Shown here: positions 36,401 through 51,400 of the stretch, in pieces
How the letters are laid out: the number at the start of each line of letters is the position of its first letter
Position numbering within the stretch: position 1 is the first letter of the stretch
Assembly (NCBI RefSeq): GCF_964355755.1
Contig: NC_092670.1
Location: 26,339,795-26,403,794 of the forward strand
Length of the DNA stretch: 64,000 bases
Direction: 5' to 3'
Source: Antedon mediterranea
Taxonomy: Eukaryota > Echinodermata > Crinoidea > Comatulida > Antedonidae
Program-made: the position numbers and the translations under genes
Notes under the pieces: generated by a model
The model's database searches: none
Seen by the model: only the letters and a program-made list of their open reading frames with translations
Told to the model about the DNA's origin: nothing

Positions 36401-39400
36401 TGTACCAGTTTATGTTGAGTTTCATTATCACTAATCTATGATTCGTTTTAGTTATTAATCCATTATACGATCTGGCATCTTCTACAAAACTACGGTGGTC
36501 TAATCTCATCATCACATAATCTATTTGGTTCCTTATTGGATTCTTCCTTTTTGAGGTTTTTCATTCCGAACATTGCCAGGTAGCGATAAGTGCTAATTTA
36601 TGGTTAAAAAATGTATTTGTTAAAAACATTTGATTTCTGCATGCAAATTCCAAGGTGTTCTCCATTGCTGTTTAGTTCCCCTTTCCGAATTTTTCTATAT
36701 TTTGTGGGTATACGTTGTGGCCTGTTCCCGTCTTTGCATTATAGTCTTCTAGTATCACTAGAATATCTCTCTTATTTACACAGTTTGTTATGTTTTGTAG
36801 GTCTTCATAAAAAGTTCTTCTTCGATCCGGGTGTTGCTCGCTTACTTTAAGGGTATTGGCGTACGTGCATATTACAACCATTTTATTATCATACGATTTA
36901 TTTTCCTGTTTTGTAGTTAATATGCATATTCTGTCGCTTATTGGTTTGAATTCGCATTTAAGGTTATTGTCTACCATGAATCCTACTCCACCATATTCCA
37001 GACCCTGTTCTTTGCCTCCTGCATTAAAGAATTGAAACTTCTTACCGTTTGTTGATTCTACTATTGTTAGTGTCTCTTCTCTCAAATGTGTTTCTTGGAT
37101 TCCTAGTATACTTATCTTATAGTTATCCATATCTGTAGCTATGTTTTCGATTTTAGTTGTGTAGGCCGTAACGAGACCATTGCAGTTGAGCATTCCTAGC
37201 CTTAGTGAGTCTCCTTGCTTTCCTTTCATCGCTATTCATATCAATCGCCTGTACATACTATCTTCCTGCTGCCCTGCATACGTGTTTACGGTATCCTATA
37301 GACTGCCTAGCAAACGACTGGGTTTCGTTGTTAAAATACTTCTTCTGTACGTTGATTAAAAAATCTTCTTATTTGTTCTTTTGATTTCTTATATGTTTAG
37401 ACAAGAAAGTCAGACCACAGATTACACCTATAATCGTCATGTACGGTATATGATTAAAAATGCGTATTGACTATCCTCCGCGGGCGGAGTGGTTGTGTGT
37501 CACCATCAACTGCAACCACAACCGCAATCAATACAAGAACTATTTAGCTGACTGGATTCTGTTTTCCAGTTGTTTCTTTATTTCTTTCCATCAACACTTT
37601 AAGATAGACTACTCTATTGCCACATAAATAACATCAGTTTTTTCCTTTAAGGTTAACTCTTAACTCTGTCACATTGTACCTACTAATTTGTACCCACAAT
37701 TTTGGCTTACCCATATCTATCAGGGACTGGCTTGTACCCAAGTTTAATGCTAAGTAAAATATATTTATTACATTTGAACCAGTTTTATTACATTTTTAGA
37801 TGCCAATCATAATAACAGATCATAAAGGGTAAACCTACTGGCTTAAAATGATAAATAAATCACATTAGCAACCTGACATCACCGTCGATTTTGAAAACTT
37901 AACTACTGATGTACATTTGTATGAATCAATCAATCCTTTATTATATTATTTAACAATTATCTATATATAAATTTAAAGATGTATTGTCCCTTGAAACACA
38001 AAAAAATGAATGTCAAAATATTCTAAATTTAAAGTGGCCATATCAAAGTAATATTAAAGTTTTTTTTTTTTTTGTGTTTTTTTTTATTTCATACTCATCC
38101 AACAGCGAGTAACCCGCCAATTACAGGATGGATAAACTATTTAAAATTTCACAAGACAAACATATACACAAGATGCTCTACATAAACAAAGACTTATTAT
38201 TAAGTCTTTGGGAGTGGAGTTGTAAATTGTCATGAGAAAAAAACCCTGACATATGACAGGACTTGAACCCAGGACCCTTAGATTGGTAGCCAAGCATCAT
38301 AACCACCAAGCCACAGCTCCACTCCAAGTTATTCACTTTAAGTCGAAAATTTGAGCCAAAAACAACAAATTTACGTAATTAACAGGTAAATTAGTTTGAT
38401 TACATTTCATCTGGAAAATCGTCACGAGCGAAAGTAAACAAAGATTTCAAACCATGAGTACGCATTATGCATATGCTAAATTAGGATTGTTTACAACTCG
38501 TCACGGTTAAGAAGGTATTTTCACACAGATCATGAGGAAGTTTTATGATTATGCATACAGAGTATCCAAACAAGCGCGTTTCATTATGGGATATGTTTTG
38601 ATTGAAAACTTTGACTGGAAGTCAAAGTTATTTTTTTTAACAAAAAAACGTCTATTTCATTTTTTTTTTTTCGAAAAATTTTTGGTGATAGTTAATAACT
38701 ATTATGATACTTCAAAATGACCCATCTTTTTTCGAAATCTTTTATTTTTTATTTTTTTGGAATTAGTCAAAGGGACAATACAAATTTAAAAAATAGAGAC
38801 TTATAAATCACATTATTTTTAATAATGTCAAAGGGACAATACATCTTTAAATAATGGCAAATTTCAGATAACTTTTAGAATTTGTACTCAATGATATAGT
38901 TTTACATACTTTCGTTACCGGTACTAATTTTATTTCTTTCACCTGTTAACACCAATACTAAATGTCAACGCAGTAAAATGTCATATATACTGTATAGGTG
39001 GTCCGGACCAGATCTATTATTTTTTAATAACTCGTATAGTATTGAGTTCTTTTAAACATGAATAGACAGTATAGGCCATCGGGTGAAAATCCTATAGTTT
39101 AATTCTAAAAAATAATAATACTACTCATAATAATTATGTTAATATTTTGAAAGTGATAACACAAAGTTGTACCAAATGTAACATATAAAGAGAAAATTAC
39201 ATTTAAACGTCTGTAATTTAAATTTGTTTTACTGGATTTGACCCATGACCTCTTCAGAATTTTATTCGTTCATTTAAGTATTATTCAGTTGAATAAAATA
39301 GTTACTTATATATATCTTCAAATAATCAAAATAATATAAATGAATTAATAATAAGCAAAAAATAGATTAAAATAGTTTTATCCTAATTTTAGCGCGACAA

Positions 39401-42400
39401 ATATTTACGATTTGATGTAGATTTAGTAGTGGCTATACACAATAACAACATGCGTCAATTACGGAACACACATTTTTCTCCGAGGGTTCCAATAAAATAT
39501 TGTTTCCATCATGAAAGCAGTGTTTAGGAACCACATTAAACATTACAGATGTTAAAAATAAATAAGGTTGTTGCTTATACCAGGTTATGGATGGTACCTG
39601 CAATAATATGAAGATAAAAATAATGCGACTAAACTACAAGATTCCATATTGATGGTAGCGAGACGATTCGGCCCTGAGACAATTTGGCCCTGTTGCAGTG
39701 AATACCACTTCCCTGGCGCGCGGCGCAAGAACGTTAACATTGGTGAGTTTAACACATTCACTAGGCCTATAAGAAAAATTCATTTTTTCAAGCTATGTGT
39801 TACACTGAAATTGATTAAATATTGATATAATTAAATAAATTATATTTTATAGTGAAGAGAAGGAAATTATCTCAGAAACCACATATTAATATGTAGAAGA
39901 AATTTGAATATGTAAAATATAGATGTACGCTCTTTTAAATGTGATGAACTACGATGCAAAATATGAAAATACAACTTTTTTTACTCAACTGGCCATATGA
40001 TGACGTCACAACATACGATTGGACAAATATTTACATGCATTCGTATCTACAATTCAATAGCTTCCTGAAAACGTTTTAATCATGAGTATCACTTTTTATT
40101 CTGACGAGCTATTGAAATTTATTGGAATGATGAAAATAAGTGACCCAAGTTATTCACGCTTTTGCACATGATGACGTTATCAAAATTAAAAAAATGGTAA
40201 ATCGTACAAAAGATAATTTATTAAACTAGACAAAATCAAAATATGGGGATATTGGAATTCGGATGAGTGGAGATGCGCTCTATTAAATGTGATGAGCTAT
40301 GACAAGACAAAAGTCCTATATTTTATATTCGAGTTGCCATACGTCACAATGTCCGGTTAGCCATATTGATGCATGATCCGATATCCACTCATCATCATCA
40401 CTAATAGGAAAAGTTACTAAATTTTAACTGTCCAGGGAAGGAGCGTGTGTAACTTTTTGTGAAACATCCCATTTTTAATCCACAGAAAATTTGTCCTTGA
40501 TATGACTTAAATTTTCAGAAGGTGATAAAAATCATAAAATCATGCGTAAGTCATGTTGTGCAACTATGACCTCTTTAAAACATAGGAGTTGCACAACTTC
40601 ACATAAATGTCCATATGTTGGCAAAGTTATGAAATGTTGTGTTTACCTATTTTAGAGATACGCGATGCACAAAAAAATGGGGGGGGGGGGGGGGAGAAAG
40701 AATTGTACCTATTTTGTATTGTATCATACAGCATATTACAGTATTTACAGATACACTGTACATTGTAGTACTGAATACCCTCTAGAGACAATGTGACTTC
40801 ACGGTGGTATACGTGACAAAATTCTTCCAGTCTGTTGATTTGCGTCAACCAATCAAAGAGCGAGAATCCAAAATCGTTCAATCGCTCAAGACTTCCCAGA
40901 CTTTTTTTGGTCCAACAGCTGGGACCTATAAATTATAGTCGAGTTTACAAATTTGCAAAACTGTCAGCCTTAGATACTAAAGCTACCGCTATGAAACAGC
41001 TTATTAATGAACATGTCCTCCTAAGACATAGCCCATGTATGAAATTCCTGAAAACACCTCTAAGAAAAATAATGGTATCTCCTAAATTCAATAATAAGGG
41101 CAAAAAAAACATGCCAAAAAGGTAAAATTTAATCACACACCTGTTACCATGGCAACCATTACTTCTTTTTCAAAAATATTTCAGTTTTGTTATATTTACC
41201 TAAAGTTTGATTAATTACCAAAGTATGAAGAAATCCCATTTTTTGGCATTTAGCCACTTTTTAATGAAATAGGTCGATATTTGTAGTCAACTGCTCTTAA
41301 ATGGCTTCAAATCTTAAAATGTTTTGGTACAAGTTTGCATACCAGGTTTTAATCTAAGGAGCCCAACTAAATATTGTTTTAACTAATTTAAATTAAGTAC
41401 ATTAAGTCTTAGTTTAAAAAATAAACATTACCTGATGAACTGGTTGCTGGACCATATATGGAGAATGTACATATGGAACGCTATGGACGCCGGGAATTGT
41501 GTATGGAACATGGTTTCCATATGGATTTTGAATAAGTGTTGTTGGTGTCATAACACGTCTATGGAAAATAAGCATACATACTATTATAGTTCTTCTTAGT
41601 TTTAAAATACAAACAACTCCCCTAATAACGGCGACCTTTGGGCTGGCCAAATATGTCTAGTTTTCCAGAAAATCATTACAAATGATTTAAGCCTGGTTTC
41701 CAGTTGACAAATCAGAATCAATTCCTATAACCCGCGTCATGCATCGTAATCGCAAGAAAAATGTCAACTTGATGTAACGGCAAGAAGGACAGACCTTGCG
41801 ATAAATTCAACTTTTGTAAGGACGGAATCAGCACATGTAATAGTCTTAATCTTTGCGGTCCAACGCGATTATTACATTTTTTTTATTGATGTTAGTGTTT
41901 GGTCAACTGATCGGAACACAAGCGTAATCGTAAGAAAAAGATCTTACGTCGACTGGAAACCAGGCTTAAAGACATCAGGAATGTAAGAATTGTCAGCGCG
42001 TACATATTTTTTCACTAGCTATGACGACGTAATTTATGAACCACTTGATTGGTCAGTTGTAACGATCCTAATGTTGAAGTTGAACTTGTTTCAACTTCAA
42101 CGTTACAATCGTTAAAACTGACTTGAACTTGTTTCAACTTCTTTAAAAAAAATTAAGATTTTAACGATTTTTAATGTTGATTTGTATCCCCTTTTTCTGT
42201 AAAATAGTTGATAAAATCGTATGAAATGGATGCATAATATATATATATATTACAAAAGACCTGTCCCCCACTAAATCCGCCCCTGTATTTATTATTATTA
42301 TTATTCCAAAGGCAAATTACTGAAAAAAATGACAATGCTGTGGGTATCAGTGGCTGGATCTCAATGGGGATACAAAAAAAAAGCGAAAAGCTAAATCAAA

Positions 42401-45400
42401 ACGATAAAGTAAACAGCCAGCCATATTATTATAATATATATTATATCGGCACCTTTCATTCAATTAATTTCATTTATTATATTCCAGTCAAAAACATATT
42501 ACAAGGTTTGAACGGTTGTTAAAATTAAAATACAGATACGGTCATACAATTACAAGATAAACAATTCCAAATAAAAAATGGTATCTGATTGGTTAATTGC
42601 CGAAGTATAGTTATTGCCTTGTCCTTAATAATAATATTTATTTGGTAACCAAAAGAGGGAGAATGTAATACAGCACATAATGTAGTACCTACAGTATGTT
42701 ACATAATTTAATTGAAATTTGTATCTATTTTAAGATATACATACCCATTTGGAGCATACATTGAATCGTAAACCTGAACTTCCTCAACTTTTGGCCAGTT
42801 GGCGGCATTGTTAGGATGTTTGGTGAATTCTTTTCGTTTCTTTACTCCACCATCAGCAAATTTACATAGTAAAGGTTCTGTCTGTCCTGTTAAAACTTTT
42901 CCATTAAACATACCAATAATTTCTTCACATTTTTCTTTTGATTCCATTCTATAAATAAATATTTAAATTATTCTTGAAATAATAATAATTTATTTGGAAG
43001 CTACAATTTTGAAACAGTGGCACACTTCTGAATGAAGGTGTAAATAAAGTTAGAGAAAAAAAAATGATTGAACAATAGACCTATTTACAGTACAAGGAAA
43101 CTAAATTAAAAACAATACTTTTGAAACAGTGGCACACTTCTTGAATGAAGGTGTGTCCATAGTACAGAAAGTAAAAAAAAAAAAATAAAAAAAAAAATAA
43201 ATAAATGATATTAAATGGGGAGAAAGATCTGGAAATTATTTCATATTACTTGGGCTGCCATGAGATGGCACGTCACCATCAGCGTGGATAAGGTGAGATC
43301 AAATTGATATCCCCTCATCTTACTAATCAATGGAATGACTATTTTTGTTTTCAGTATACAGAAAGAACACATAGTATTTATCTTACCGAGCAAATCCTAT
43401 ACCTCGACTCTGCTTCAGTTCATCTCTTAAAATTCTAGTACTGATAACTTGGCCATAAGGAGATAACAATTTTTCTAGTTCCTTCTCATCCATATGTTTA
43501 GGTAAGTTTGTGATGTACAAATTTGTAAAGTCTTGTTCTTGTTGCTGTCAAAAAGCAAAGTATTTGTGTTATTTAATCTAAATTTGCAAGCTTTCCGATC
43601 CATTTTAACTAGCATGAGGTGGTTGCCTCGTCCGAAGATTTCCATTTATTTCATTTGAAATTTGTCTTCCTGAAGGCAACAAACAGCATAAACAACATTT
43701 AAAATTAAAACGTTTAAATATTTCTATAATGGTGCAAATACAGTACTGGTATTTTTATGACTTTTTTGGTTCATCCTTTTTGTCACTCAATTACTCGACT
43801 TAACCGACTTAAATGAGGCATGGCATCACAAAATCGGCGTAGTGTCGGAAATAATAATTTTTTAGATTTTTATATATTCGTAATCTATATTTAATAAGCT
43901 TTAAAATGAGCCGTTGTTTATTAAAATTGGTTTATTATATGAAGAGTTATTAATGAAAACATACGAGTCACTTTCTAGCTCTGGAAATCTTCATTTAAAA
44001 AAAATCAACAATCAAGTAGCGACGCCGATTAGCTTGGCCTAGCCTAACCAGCCGATCAACGCAACAAGACTCTCTGTCAAAATGACTTAAATAATTGCAA
44101 AATACACATACTTGTGATATTTTTTTATGAACAAGAGTTTGATATATTAAAGATAAGTGTTTATAGTATCGTTTTTTATTGAAATTTTAAAATGGATCAG
44201 TTAGGCCGTTTTTCACATTCTTCAAGGCTAAATATCTCAAAAGTTTGGGTTGTGACTCTGCGCCGCTTTTGTGATGCCAGGCCTCAAATAAAAACAAACA
44301 ATTTTTAACAAAATGCTGAGCTGTATGAACAATCCTATCCCTGGTTATACAAAATACAGGCATCTAAAGTCTTGGTTCTCACTAGGAAGAAATGCAAGAT
44401 GTTAGCACAATGCCAGTAATTTTATCACAAACAATCGATTATTCAAACTGTCATTGGTAAACTCGCTTGAGTGTATTCAAGTTATTCAAGGTACTGTAAC
44501 TTTATTGTCAAAAAATACATAATTTGAAATTTGTCTACTTCAAGGCAACAAACACATTTAGAACTAGAAAGCCACTCCGAAAGTGCATACCTCAGCCTAC
44601 TGTAAAATTCTCCTACATAAGATTTCTCCGGTAAAAAAAAAAAATATATTTGTGTGTCGAGTCTTAATGCTGTTTGTGATTTAGGCTAATTTTACTACAA
44701 GTGTATGTGAGTTTGGTGTAATGGTTTGTAACAAGCCTTTCAATTAACAATAGCTTCAGTTGACTAACAATAGAACAGCAACGCGAAAATCAAACGAGTG
44801 AATTTGAAAAGAAATAGGTTTTTTAAACTACTCGCATCAAAAAACGTGCACATTAAATCAAATTATGTTTTAAAATTACAAATCACATATTATAACTCTT
44901 GCCTGTTGTACAAAAATGAAGTTTTTTTGACAAGTAGTTCTCGAGAAAATGCAATTTCAGTTTATTTGTTACTTTAAGACCCCATTTACACTTACGTTTG
45001 GGTCCAGGGCCGGTTGCAAATATTTACCTTTTAGGCCGGCCCCAGAGCGTTTACACTAGCGACGCAGATTACTGGTCGTAAATAATTAATAATTAATCGG
45101 AAGTACCATTGCATGCTGGGATACGAAGTACAGTTTGTTTACATTTTTCTCAGCTCTCTCGATCGTCAATTCAACTCTCCGCGCGAACCGACCGTTTTAT
45201 ATTTATACTGTGTATTGTTGTTTTTTTGTCCCATTAAAAACAAAATGAACCCAACTGTTTTATATATAATATGGCTGTATTTTATGTATATGCGAAACAA
45301 GTGGAGGAATATTTTATTGAAAGAAGATGTCTGAAAATAAATGTAACTATATAAATGATGAAGAAAACAAATTGTCGCCCGAAAAGGAGGAAGGTATGTA

Positions 45401-48400
45401 CTGAGAATGTCGGATCGTCATAACAAAAACCTCATAAAAAGATCAAACGTTGTTCACGGTTCACTGCGTAAGCCGGCCCAAATGTAAAAGCCGCTCCTGA
45501 ACCTACCTGGAGAGGTGGCCCAGATCTGCGTCCGGCCCAGGGCCGGCCTAATTTTTTGGAGTATTTACACTTATCAATTGCCGACCCAGGGCCGACCCAG
45601 GGCCGGCCTAAATCGTAAGTGTAAATGGGGTCTAAGACTGCTCGCCGGGTTTTGAAAAATTCTGTCCTATCTTTTAACACTAGCAGGTCTGAAAAGTATA
45701 CTAAAAAGTGGTCCAGAATTGGGACCATGGTCCCAAAATTTAATGGAATGGTCCTTGACTACATCTATTTGTATATTCATTTTGGTAAAGATCTTGAAAT
45801 TACTTTTTGAGTAATCCTGCTAACAAACAAACAAACACGCGCTACCGATTACATATACCTGCTTGGCGGAGATAAATAAGTTAAAAAGGTATTTTAAAAT
45901 ATACAGTATGTAATGTAAAAAATTCAAATAAAACTACAGATACTATAAAATACAGATATAACAAGAAATATTTCTTACAAAAAACGCCGCTCGACATTTT
46001 AACATTAATCATTGTTCTTTCGATTAATTTATGATTAATTATTAAAAAGATGTCCTTTAATCACAAAAATACATACAAATCACAGATAGTTCTTTAATTA
46101 TGAATCACATGCCCATTTTTTCACTAGTTAATTGTATACACAGCATTTGAAAGAAGACATGTGCACCTTTCCAACAATGTATTATTTGCCAACAAATATT
46201 AATCTACTAATTCAAAAATGGCATTTAAAAATGGTGGTCACTTTTGAACTTCAATGTGCTGTAGCCTGCTTGTGTGTGACCTCAACCTGTACTATAGGCA
46301 TGCAACTGAATACCCTCTAGAGACAACGTGACTTCACATGGTACAAGTGAAAAAATGTTTCCAGTCTGTTGACTTGCGTCAACCAATCAAAGAGCGAGAA
46401 TCAAAAATCGTGAGTCCTCATAGACTCTCTTTTCCCAGACGTTTTTTGGGTCCATCAGCTGGGACCTATAAATTATAGTCAAAGTTTACAAATTTGCAAA
46501 ACTTTCAGCCTTAGATACTAAAGCTACCGCTATGAAACAGCTTATTAATGAATATGTCCTCTTGGGACATAGCTAGCTAGAGCAGCGGCGCGAAAAGCAA
46601 AATAAAAGAAAATATCATGTACAGAGAGTGCTTTACGGTTACCACAGCTTGGTCAACTCAAGTGAATTTCTCATCAGTTATGGTTCCTAAATATTTGGAT
46701 TTGTTAACTTGTTCAATAACTTCACCATCAATAAGGTACAATTTGAGCTTTCTTAATTTGATATTAGTTCTTTAGTTTTTGTATTTTGTAAAATTATCTC
46801 TACACCATTTTGCTAATGGGTTAACTTCATCAAAATAGCTATTTTATTTGGTTTATCTGACATAAAATCTGTTATGACAGTGTAGTCAGCAGATTTGGTA
46901 ATTGAGCATTTTGGCTCTTTACCAATGATATTATATATCCGATATGCCTTATGCAGTATGCACTGCTATACGCCTGTGATGAGCCTCTCTGCGTGAGAAC
47001 GATACGCAACGCAGCGTGTTAATCATAGAATCGCGCGAACGCATTCTATATGATCCTCGTATACAAAAAATGCTAGATTACTGAGAAATGATTCATTCCA
47101 TTGTGATTAAAAATATATTCAATTTTATAAAAACTTCACTGTGCTTTGACAAGAATATCATGTGTTGTAATTTATGTGGTCTTAATATAATGTATTATAT
47201 TAGGTTATTATTTTTTATATTAAGTAATGTTTTTGAAAACATTTACGGCCGCCATCTTGTTGGTTCCCCCTCCTGTTGGAATTAATTTTCAGTCTGGAGT
47301 ATGCCCTCTAGCCTTTGGCTTATTACATAAGTAGTCACTGGTATAGAGTGTGAATAAAATGGGCTTCCTAGTGGAAACAAACTTGGCCGATTTGCTTATT
47401 GATAGCACGCATGCTACTGTATATACAAATTATACGACCTGAGAGTTGCCATCAAAATTCAGTTGCTATGAATTTTATTTGCCAGAATATCAGTTTCGGC
47501 CATGTAGGGGTGTCATTTAACATTTTTGCTTGGCCTCATCTGTTTCTCACCTCTGGCTACGTCCTTGTTAACTTTAATTATCAGCCTATCAACTTTATTA
47601 CATATTTATTTATTTATAAAGACACTAGACCTACGTTTTTTTTACCTAATTTAAGGTCACACACTACATTTTATATAAAAATAAATACTATATGGACCTA
47701 TTGCGATATTTTTTTTGTCTTTAAATGGTTAAAATTGTGAAAAATAAGCCGATTCTAATAATATTAGCTATAAAACCCAACATGCATCGCGTGCGGATTT
47801 ACTACTAACGATAACGCACACTGGTAATCTGTTGACATACACAGCATTCTCCAATAAGTTAAACCATTACACCCGACTCCTATCCTTTCTATTGTATTCT
47901 TACCTTAGCCATCTGGGCAGCCACACCTTTGGCTTGTAATGCAGTGACTGCTTTTTGTGCTGCTGGGCCATTTTCAAAATCTACAAAACCATAACCTACA
48001 TAAGAAGGAAAAAAAATAAAAATAATAATCAGGCTTAATATAAAAATCAAAATTTAAAAAAAGAAGGGCGTTGGGGAGGTTTTTTATCATCTTTTTTTTT
48101 TTAGTCTAGAAAAACGACGGGACAATTTTTTTCCTGTAAATAATTGTATGTATTTTCTGCAATCTTTTATAATAATAGTATCAGTGTTTTAAATTGCCAA
48201 GAATTTTAACATAACTGTTACTGTTCTTGTAGCCGTCTTCATAAGGAGAGAGGAGAATTGTAAACAAAAAGATTTGGCACAAGCCAAAAATTGTGTCAAA
48301 CTGTTTTTTCATATTTTTTAAATTATTATCAGCTAAACACCTCCGAAAGCCCAGATGATGATCATGACTTATGATCATCATCTGGTCTGTCGGAGGTGTC

Positions 48401-51400
48401 ATCTGGGCGTCTTAAGGTTTCATAAAGCATAAATACATGAATTTCGTTGTATGTATTGGATTTGGATGTATGTACCACTTAACGCCATTTTTAGATATAT
48501 AGCGTTGATAAAAAGGATGCACAATTGAGTGATGTTCATCTAAATTCCATGTTTATTTGAGATGATCCCTTAAATTTAATTGCGTTTTTATGCTCTGTTT
48601 GTTAAGCATGTATATATGGGAGAATAACTTCCATGTAAAACCATAATAAAGCAGATTAAAAAATAGTGAAAGATATGATTTAAGTAACAAAAACCTTTTT
48701 TCCACCTGCGCCTGCCTCCCTAACAATTTTCCAGCATGGAGGGCAAACAAACTATTTTTTTTGGGCTTTATTAGCGTTTATAATGATCGTATCGGAAGTA
48801 CATTTATCGGAGACTTCTCCTGTCCTGATGACCGTTTTGGGATTTTCTAGAGTGCTCAGTTTATTGACTCCCTCCACCCCAAATAGCCAAGTTGTAAAAC
48901 ACTAACTGTAGCCAAAGGGGTTTTTGGAGGGTTCGAATATTGCTATTTGCTAACCAGTTCTGCTTGGCCAAAAAAAATAAAATAAATAGCTAAACAAATA
49001 AAAATCTCCAAATCAACGGATTTTTCTGGCAATACCGACATTAGCCTGGCAAACTTTTTCCGGGATACAGAGCCGTGTGCAGTGATGCATATCTCTATTT
49101 TTCTATTTGTTGATCGTGTGTATCATTCGTAAAATAAAAAAAATTTTGAAATGCTCAAAATTAATTGAATTTAAGCAAAATCAATTTTGAAATTTGAATT
49201 TTTTTTTTGGGTAGCACACTATTTTAATTATGTTAAAAATTGAGATACACATGCAACAAAATTTATGGAAAGAAAAAACAAGGGGTTATTCGTCAATAAC
49301 GAATAAATGGCAGGTCCCGTAATTTCATCCATGCAATATTCTAACGTATGATGTGCATGTGGCGTTGGTCATGCGGATAACTAACTCATCGAAGTGATGA
49401 GATCAAATCTGGTTTGTTATATTGTCAGGATCTTTTTTTTTTTTGCTATCTTATTCTTTTTTCCACGATCAAATTGTATAACTTTGTCAAAAGATTGACC
49501 TCTAACTGTAGATGTGCAGGAAACTTTGTTATACGACGTTAGAGTCATGCAACGTAAGTTACACGCAATTTTATAAAAATTTCATTTGAAATTTACAAAA
49601 GTAAAAAGTAAATACCTATTTTTATTTGATTATAGCTCCTCAGGATGGCTGGTGACCGCCATTTTTTAAAACTTATTATGGAAGCTGATGAGTTGTATAG
49701 ATATAAATTTATATTAAATGTGTATCTACCGGATGTTCTGACATCACCATATGGGCACTTGAATTTAGGATTTTTTTTTCTCTTTTTTACTAGTCAATCC
49801 CATTTAATAGTGCGCATCGCGCTTATCCTATTTCCTCCTGGATTTTAATATGTTCTTTCTCATCCAATTTCACATGTACTGTACATCATCTGATCAAAAA
49901 CTTTGAATAACATGAGTTACTTTAATTTCATATACAGTATTTTTCAATCTTTTGTAGCTCATCGGAATAAAGTGACCCACATGATTAAAACTTATTACGG
50001 AAGCTGTTGAATTGTAGATATGAATTAATAGAAAAATGTTGTCTATTGGACGTAATGACATCATCATACCAGTTGAATAAAAAAAATCTGATTTTCATAT
50101 GTTTCGTATTAAAATAGCGCACATTTCTTTTTTACGTGCATGATTATCTTCTGAGTTTAATAGGATCTTGCTAAGACAATCATCTTGAAATTTCTATTTT
50201 CATGTCATTTTGACGACATATATACAGTGTATTCTGTAAATACTGTAATATGCTGTATGACACAAAATAGGTACTATTCAGCACTGTAAACATAATAATT
50301 GTCAGTGTTCATATTTTAACGTATGTGCATGTTGCGGTTGCGCGTTTAACCCGAACTCGTCACGATGATGAGTTCAATATGCAATATGCGGATAACTCCT
50401 TGTGATTGTCAGGATCTTTTTCTTTCTATCTTAGTCTTCTTTCTATTCTTTCCTTCATTTTTTATTTATTTATATAGGCTATGATTATAGATTACCACAG
50501 AATAAAATCAAACATTATATACAATAGGATGTTTAAAATTATAAATAATATCTTTTAGTTTCATTTTTTAGGTCATACATAGGCCTACAGAAATTCTATC
50601 CATTTTTTAATCCAATGTATTATGATTTTTTTATAATTTCACATTCATTCTGCATAATATTGACTGAAGATATTATGTATGTAGATTGGGATTGGTTATC
50701 TTAATGATCTGGAATAGTATATAGCTATTTGATGGGATAGAGAACATTCAGTTTTCTTTTGTTTAACAATCCACGCTTCCTTAATTTGCGTTCATGGGCT
50801 TTATTTATATTACTTTCAAATGGGATAGTCAATTCAATTATGTCGATGCTGTTACTGTTTATTAATACAATGTCTGGTTTATCCTTAGTAATAATATGGA
50901 TATTAGAGGAGTCAGAGCCATATATAAAGAGTTATAACTTTGAATGGATTAGAAGCCATGTTTGTGTCCAACTATTCCTATGTGGAGTATGGAGTCGAGT
51001 CTTTTGATTTGAAAATGTATAACGTTTAAAAGGCTTTAACTATTGAATTTAATATAAAAACAATCAATTTGTTTAAAGGATTTTGTTAAAATAATAAAAA
51101 AATGATAAAGTTACTGCGAACATGATTTTAAACAACAAAAATAGCAATTTCGGAACGGCTCTGGTTGTGCGCTCCATGCACGCTCTACGCGTGCGGGTTT
51201 AGTTTGTACAGCGATTCTCTATAGTAATGCATTGTTTTTACATTTTTTTGTTTAAAATCATGTTCGCAGTAACTTTATGATTTCGTTATTATCTTAACAA
51301 AAACCTTAAAACAAATTGATTGTTTTGATATTAAATTCCTTTTGAATGTTATACATTTTTTAAACAAATTAATCAACTCCATACTTTACATAAGCATAGT

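Larger units (their letters stand above)
32490..37230 (-). mobile_element. LINE-A: non-LTR retrotransposon, broken, with nested insertions
   Basis: Minus-strand order: AP-endonuclease 37229-36672 ([25 protein letters not shown]), linker 36515-36171, RT start 35971-35747, RT block [12 protein letters not shown] at 35480-35400, GIPQ and QQYADD 34910-34683, [10 protein letters not shown] near 34620, then C-terminal part 32917-32491 ([31 protein letters not shown]). The RT is cut by a family E element at 34918-35398, and the C-terminus by about 1.6 kb at 32930-34510. GDYN has become EDYN and SDH has become TNH. Closest type is RTE-like, with moderate certainty. Same orientation as the host RBMS gene. 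Confidence 0.87.

Noticed and set aside
40679-40694. Run of about 16 G as a regulatory quadruplex
   Set aside because: A single homopolymer run within a repeat-rich intron; may partly be a sequencing artefact.
45432-45728. 98-codon minus-strand frame
   Set aside because: It is a reading of the GC-rich subterminal part of the Harbinger-like element and its flank.
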